From Citrobacter sp. RHB25-C09 (GTDB taxonomy: Bacteria; Pseudomonadota; Gammaproteobacteria; Enterobacterales; Enterobacteriaceae), in assembly GCF_013836145.1 (NCBI RefSeq), contig NZ_CP057483.1, positions 4,318,173 through 4,382,172 of the forward strand: 64,000 bases of DNA, given 5' to 3'. A program made the position numbers and the translations under genes. Below, piece by piece: positions 60,973-64,000 of this stretch. The notes beneath the pieces are model-generated. The model saw only the letters and a program-made list of their open reading frames with translations, was not told the DNA's origin and ran no database searches. Numbering within the stretch: the stretch's first letter is position 1; each line of letters opens with the position of its first letter.

Positions 60973-61002
60973 GCCGGGTGGCGCTTCGCTTACCCGGCCT
61001 AC
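60973..61002. repeat. REP palindrome between yidC and mnmE
   Basis: GCCGGGTGGCGC...GCTTACCCGGC is a REP-type palindrome just after the yidC stop codon and before the terminator. Confidence 0.83.
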
Positions 61003-61008
61003 TCAGAA

Positions 61009-62655
61009 TCAGGAGTTTTTCTTCTCGCGGCTATGTAGCCCACGCTTCTCCAGACCACGGTAGATCAGCTGTTGCTGAATAATGGTCACCAGGTTGCTGA
61101 CGATATAGTACAGCACCAGACCTGACGGGAACCACAGGAAGAACACCGTGAAGATGACCGGCATAAAGGTCATGATTTTCTGCTGCATCGGGTCGGTCAC
61201 GGTGGTCGGCGACATCTTCTGGATGAAGAACATCGTTACGCCCATCAGGATCGGCAGGATGTAGTACGGGTCTTGTGCAGACAAGTCATGGATCCACAGC
61301 GCGAACGGCGCATGACGGAGTTCCACAGAGCCCATCAGCATGTAGTACAAGGCCAGGAAGATTGGCATCTGGATCAGCAGCGGGAAGCAGCCGCCCAGCG
61401 GGTTCACTTTCTCAGCTTTGTACAGGGCCATCATTTCCTGGCTCTGACGCTGTTTGTCATCGCCCAGACGCTCACGCATTGCCTGAATCTTCGGCTGCAG
61501 CATACGCATCTTCGCCATGGAGGTGTACTGCGCTTTGGTCAGCGGGTACATGATACCACGAACGATAAAGGTGATAACGATGATGGAGAAGCCCCAGTTA
61601 CCCAGGAAGCTATGGATCCACTTCAGCAGTTTGAACAGCGGCTGAGAGATGAACCACAACCAACCGTAATCAACGGTCAGATCCAGGTGCGGTGCAACGG
61701 CCGCCATTTTATCCTGAATTTCCGGGCCAACCCACAGGGTGCTGGTCATTGCGCCAGTCTGACCCGGCTGAACCAGTACTGGCTGAGATTTGTAACCGAT
61801 CGCCGCAACGCCATTACCCAGATTAGCGGTATAGAAGTTGTTGGTACCGTCGTTACGCGGAACCCATGCGGTCGCAAAGTACTGTTGCAGCATTGCCACC
61901 CAACCGTCTTTCGCGTTGACGTTCAGGTTGTCGTTCTCAGCAATGGTGTCGAACTTGTACTTTTCATACTTCTCATCAGGCGTGGAGTACGCTGCGCCAC
62001 GGAAAGTATGCAGCGCAAAGTTGCTGCTACCGGTGTCGCGATGAGAAGGCAGATTGATGGATTGCTTCAGCTGACCAAAGGTGGAGACTTCCAGCGGTTT
62101 CGCGCTGGCGTTCTGCACGCTGTAGTTCACGTTAACCGCGTAATCACCACGTTTGAGAACAAACGTTTTGGTAAAGGTATTACCCGCGTCATCCGTATAG
62201 GTCATCGGGATCTGCAATTCGTTCTGACCATCAGCCAGTACAAACGCGTCTTTATCGACGTTGTACAGCGGACGTGGACCGTTAGCCGGGTTATCCGGAC
62301 CGTCACGGCCTGTCAGACCGCTCTGAGCCTGATAGATAAACTGTGGGGTGGTTTCCAGCAGTTGGAACGGTTCGCTGGAACCGAGCTCTTTCGGGTAAGC
62401 TGGCAGCGAAGCCTGTTCCACATCACCACCACGGGTGTTAATGGTCAGATCAAGCACGTCAGTCTTAACCGTAATCAGTTTCCCCTGGCCACTGGCCGGT
62501 ACGCCCTGGTCGGCGGCGCTACCCGCTGCGGTGGTCGTTGTCTGCGTGGTCTGTTGGGTCTGAGGTTGCGGATTTTTATCCTGCTCCCAGGCTTGCCAGA
62601 TCATGAAAGACACGAACAGCAAAGCGATGACTAAAAGATTGCGTTGCGAATCCAT
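61009..62655 (-). CDS. yidC: Membrane protein insertase YidC
   Basis: This 548-residue Oxa1-family insertase starts MDSQRNLLVIALLFVSFMIW (first transmembrane segment). A large periplasmic beta-supersandwich domain (about 60-340) is followed by the conserved five-helix insertase core with the hydrophilic-groove arginine in FIVRGIMYPL. It inserts membrane proteins such as the F0 c subunit, also encoded in this window, alone or with SecYEG. It follows yidD by 2 nt. Confidence 0.97.
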   Translation of the reverse strand: MDSQRNLLVIALLFVSFMIWQAWEQDKNPQPQTQQTTQTTTTAAGSAADQGVPASGQGKLITVKTDVLDLTINTRGGDVEQASLPAYPKELGSSEPFQLLETTPQFIYQAQSGLTGRDGPDNPANGPRPLYNVDKDAFVLADGQNELQIPMTYTDDAGNTFTKTFVLKRGDYAVNVNYSVQNASAKPLEVSTFGQLKQSINLPSHRDTGSSNFALHTFRGAAYSTPDEKYEKYKFDTIAENDNLNVNAKDGWVAMLQQYFATAWVPRNDGTNNFYTANLGNGVAAIGYKSQPVLVQPGQTGAMTSTLWVGPEIQDKMAAVAPHLDLTVDYGWLWFISQPLFKLLKWIHSFLGNWGFSIIVITFIVRGIMYPLTKAQYTSMAKMRMLQPKIQAMRERLGDDKQRQSQEMMALYKAEKVNPLGGCFPLLIQMPIFLALYYMLMGSVELRHAPFALWIHDLSAQDPYYILPILMGVTMFFIQKMSPTTVTDPMQQKIMTFMPVIFTVFFLWFPSGLVLYYIVSNLVTIIQQQLIYRGLEKRGLHSREKKNS

Positions 62656-62657
62656 CG

Positions 62658-62915
62658 TTAGTGTTCTCTGGTATTAAATGGTCCGGGCGGGACGGGATCG
62701 TCACCACCAGGGTGTAAAGGGTGGCATTTTAATACGCGTTTCACCGTCAACCAACTGCCTTTTATCACTCCAAACCTGCGCAATGCCTCAATTCCGTAGC
62801 TTGAGCACGTTGGCGTGAAACGACAATGCGGCCCGAGCAGCGGACTGATCAGGCGTTGATAGACCCGAATAAGGGCTATCAGGAGCCGGGAGCCAGGCGA
62901 CAATGGCGGCGCCAT
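62658..62915 (-). CDS. yidD: Membrane protein insertion efficiency factor YidD
   Basis: This 85-residue protein starts MAPPLSPGSRLLIALIRVYQ, an amphipathic N-terminus. It contains the conserved GPHCRFTPTCSSYGIEAL and KCHPLHPGGDDPVP cysteine motifs. It assists YidC-dependent insertion. Its start lies within the end of rnpA in another frame (37-bp overlap), as in other bacteria. Confidence 0.95.
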   Translation of the reverse strand: MAPPLSPGSRLLIALIRVYQRLISPLLGPHCRFTPTCSSYGIEALRRFGVIKGSWLTVKRVLKCHPLHPGGDDPVPPGPFNTREH

Positions 62916-63238
62916 AATTTTTCCAACGCTTCCGAGAGAGCACGGTTATCGAGGTCGGCAACCCCCTTTTTCGCCACCACCACAAAGTCCATTGCTGGAA
63001 GCTCGTGTTGACGCAGACGAAAGCTTTCACGCGTCAGACGTTTAATCCGATTGCGTTCATGGGCGCGTCGAACGTTTTTCTTGGCGACGGTAAGACCGAT
63101 GCGGGGATGCCCCAGCGAATTCAGGCGGCCGAGGATGGTGATTTGCGGCGTGCCAGCCCGTTGTGGCTGCTGGAAGACGAATGTGAATTGACTGGGAGTT
63201 AACAAACGTAACTCCCTGGGAAATGCGAGCTTAACCAC
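62879..63238 (-). CDS. rnpA: Ribonuclease P protein component
   Basis: This 119-residue basic protein starts at GTG and reads MVKLAFPRELRLLTPSQFTF. The RNR signature (AHERNRIKRLTRESFR) contacts the RNase P RNA. It processes the 5' ends of tRNA precursors. It is 17 nt after rpmH and overlaps yidD. Confidence 0.97.
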   Translation of the reverse strand: MVKLAFPRELRLLTPSQFTFVFQQPQRAGTPQITILGRLNSLGHPRIGLTVAKKNVRRAHERNRIKRLTRESFRLRQHELPAMDFVVVAKKGVADLDNRALSEALEKLWRRHCRLAPGS

Positions 63239-63255
63239 TCAGGGGTTAGCTTTTA

Positions 63256-64000
<745 letters not shown>

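Noticed and set aside
61273..62634. 453-residue plus-strand ORF opposite yidC
   Set aside because: Antisense shadow of yidC, rich in His/Arg/Gln as expected from the complementary frame.

Overview
The window is a stretch of enterobacterial core chromosome around the replication origin. It is most like Escherichia, Salmonella and Citrobacter. Almost every protein can be matched from memory to an E. coli K-12 counterpart of the same length, and gene order is the K-12 order read backwards, from ilvD to just before dnaA. Three things fit a Citrobacter-type relative better than E. coli K-12: ilvG is intact; hsrA, cbrB/cbrC and the tnaCAB-mdtL-yidZ block are missing from their usual places; and there is a DUF-type gene that K-12 lacks next to mnmE. 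Species cannot be proven from this sequence alone.

Layout. 1-4.35 kb: branched-chain amino acid operon ilvL-X-G-M-E-D (minus strand, ilvD cut by the window edge) with its attenuator. 4.7-7.5 kb: yifB, maoP (yifE), hdfR. 7.6-13.3 kb: an rrnC-type operon on the minus strand (16S, tRNA-Glu, 23S, 5S, tRNA-Asp, tRNA-Trp, terminator) with recognisable P1 and P2 promoters. 13.4-20.1 kb: yieP and the ribose operon rbsDACBKR. 20.2-27.4 kb: kup, ravA-viaA, asnA, asnC, mioC. 27.4-27.7 kb: oriC, with DnaA boxes, three AT-rich 13-mers and dense GATC sites. 27.8-41.4 kb: mnmG, rsmG, the nine-gene ATP synthase operon, glmU, glmS. 41.5-46.3 kb: the phosphate regulon operon pstSCAB-phoU with tandem Pho boxes. 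46.5-54.5 kb: beta-glucoside operon bglGFBH with two antiterminator/terminator leaders, then yieL and yieK. 54.6-59.3 kb: yieH, adeP, chrR, yieE and the DUF-type barrel gene. 59.5-64 kb: mnmE, yidC, yidD, rnpA, rpmH and the dnaA promoter region; the window ends where the dnaA coding sequence is expected to begin.

The genes are mainly central housekeeping: replication initiation, translation, ATP synthesis, cell-wall precursor supply and membrane protein insertion. Regulated nutrient modules (ilv, rbs, pst, bgl) are set among them. REP/BIME palindromes fill many intergenic gaps.

I found no undescribed multi-gene system. The most useful observations are a 5-bp tandem-repeat frameshift that truncates bglG, a paired RbsR operator layout overlapping a CRP-like site, a compacted ilvE/ilvD junction, a tail-to-tail rbsR/yieP stop-codon overlap where hsrA is missing, an extra upstream Pho-box pair, and the orphan DUF-type gene in the tna position.
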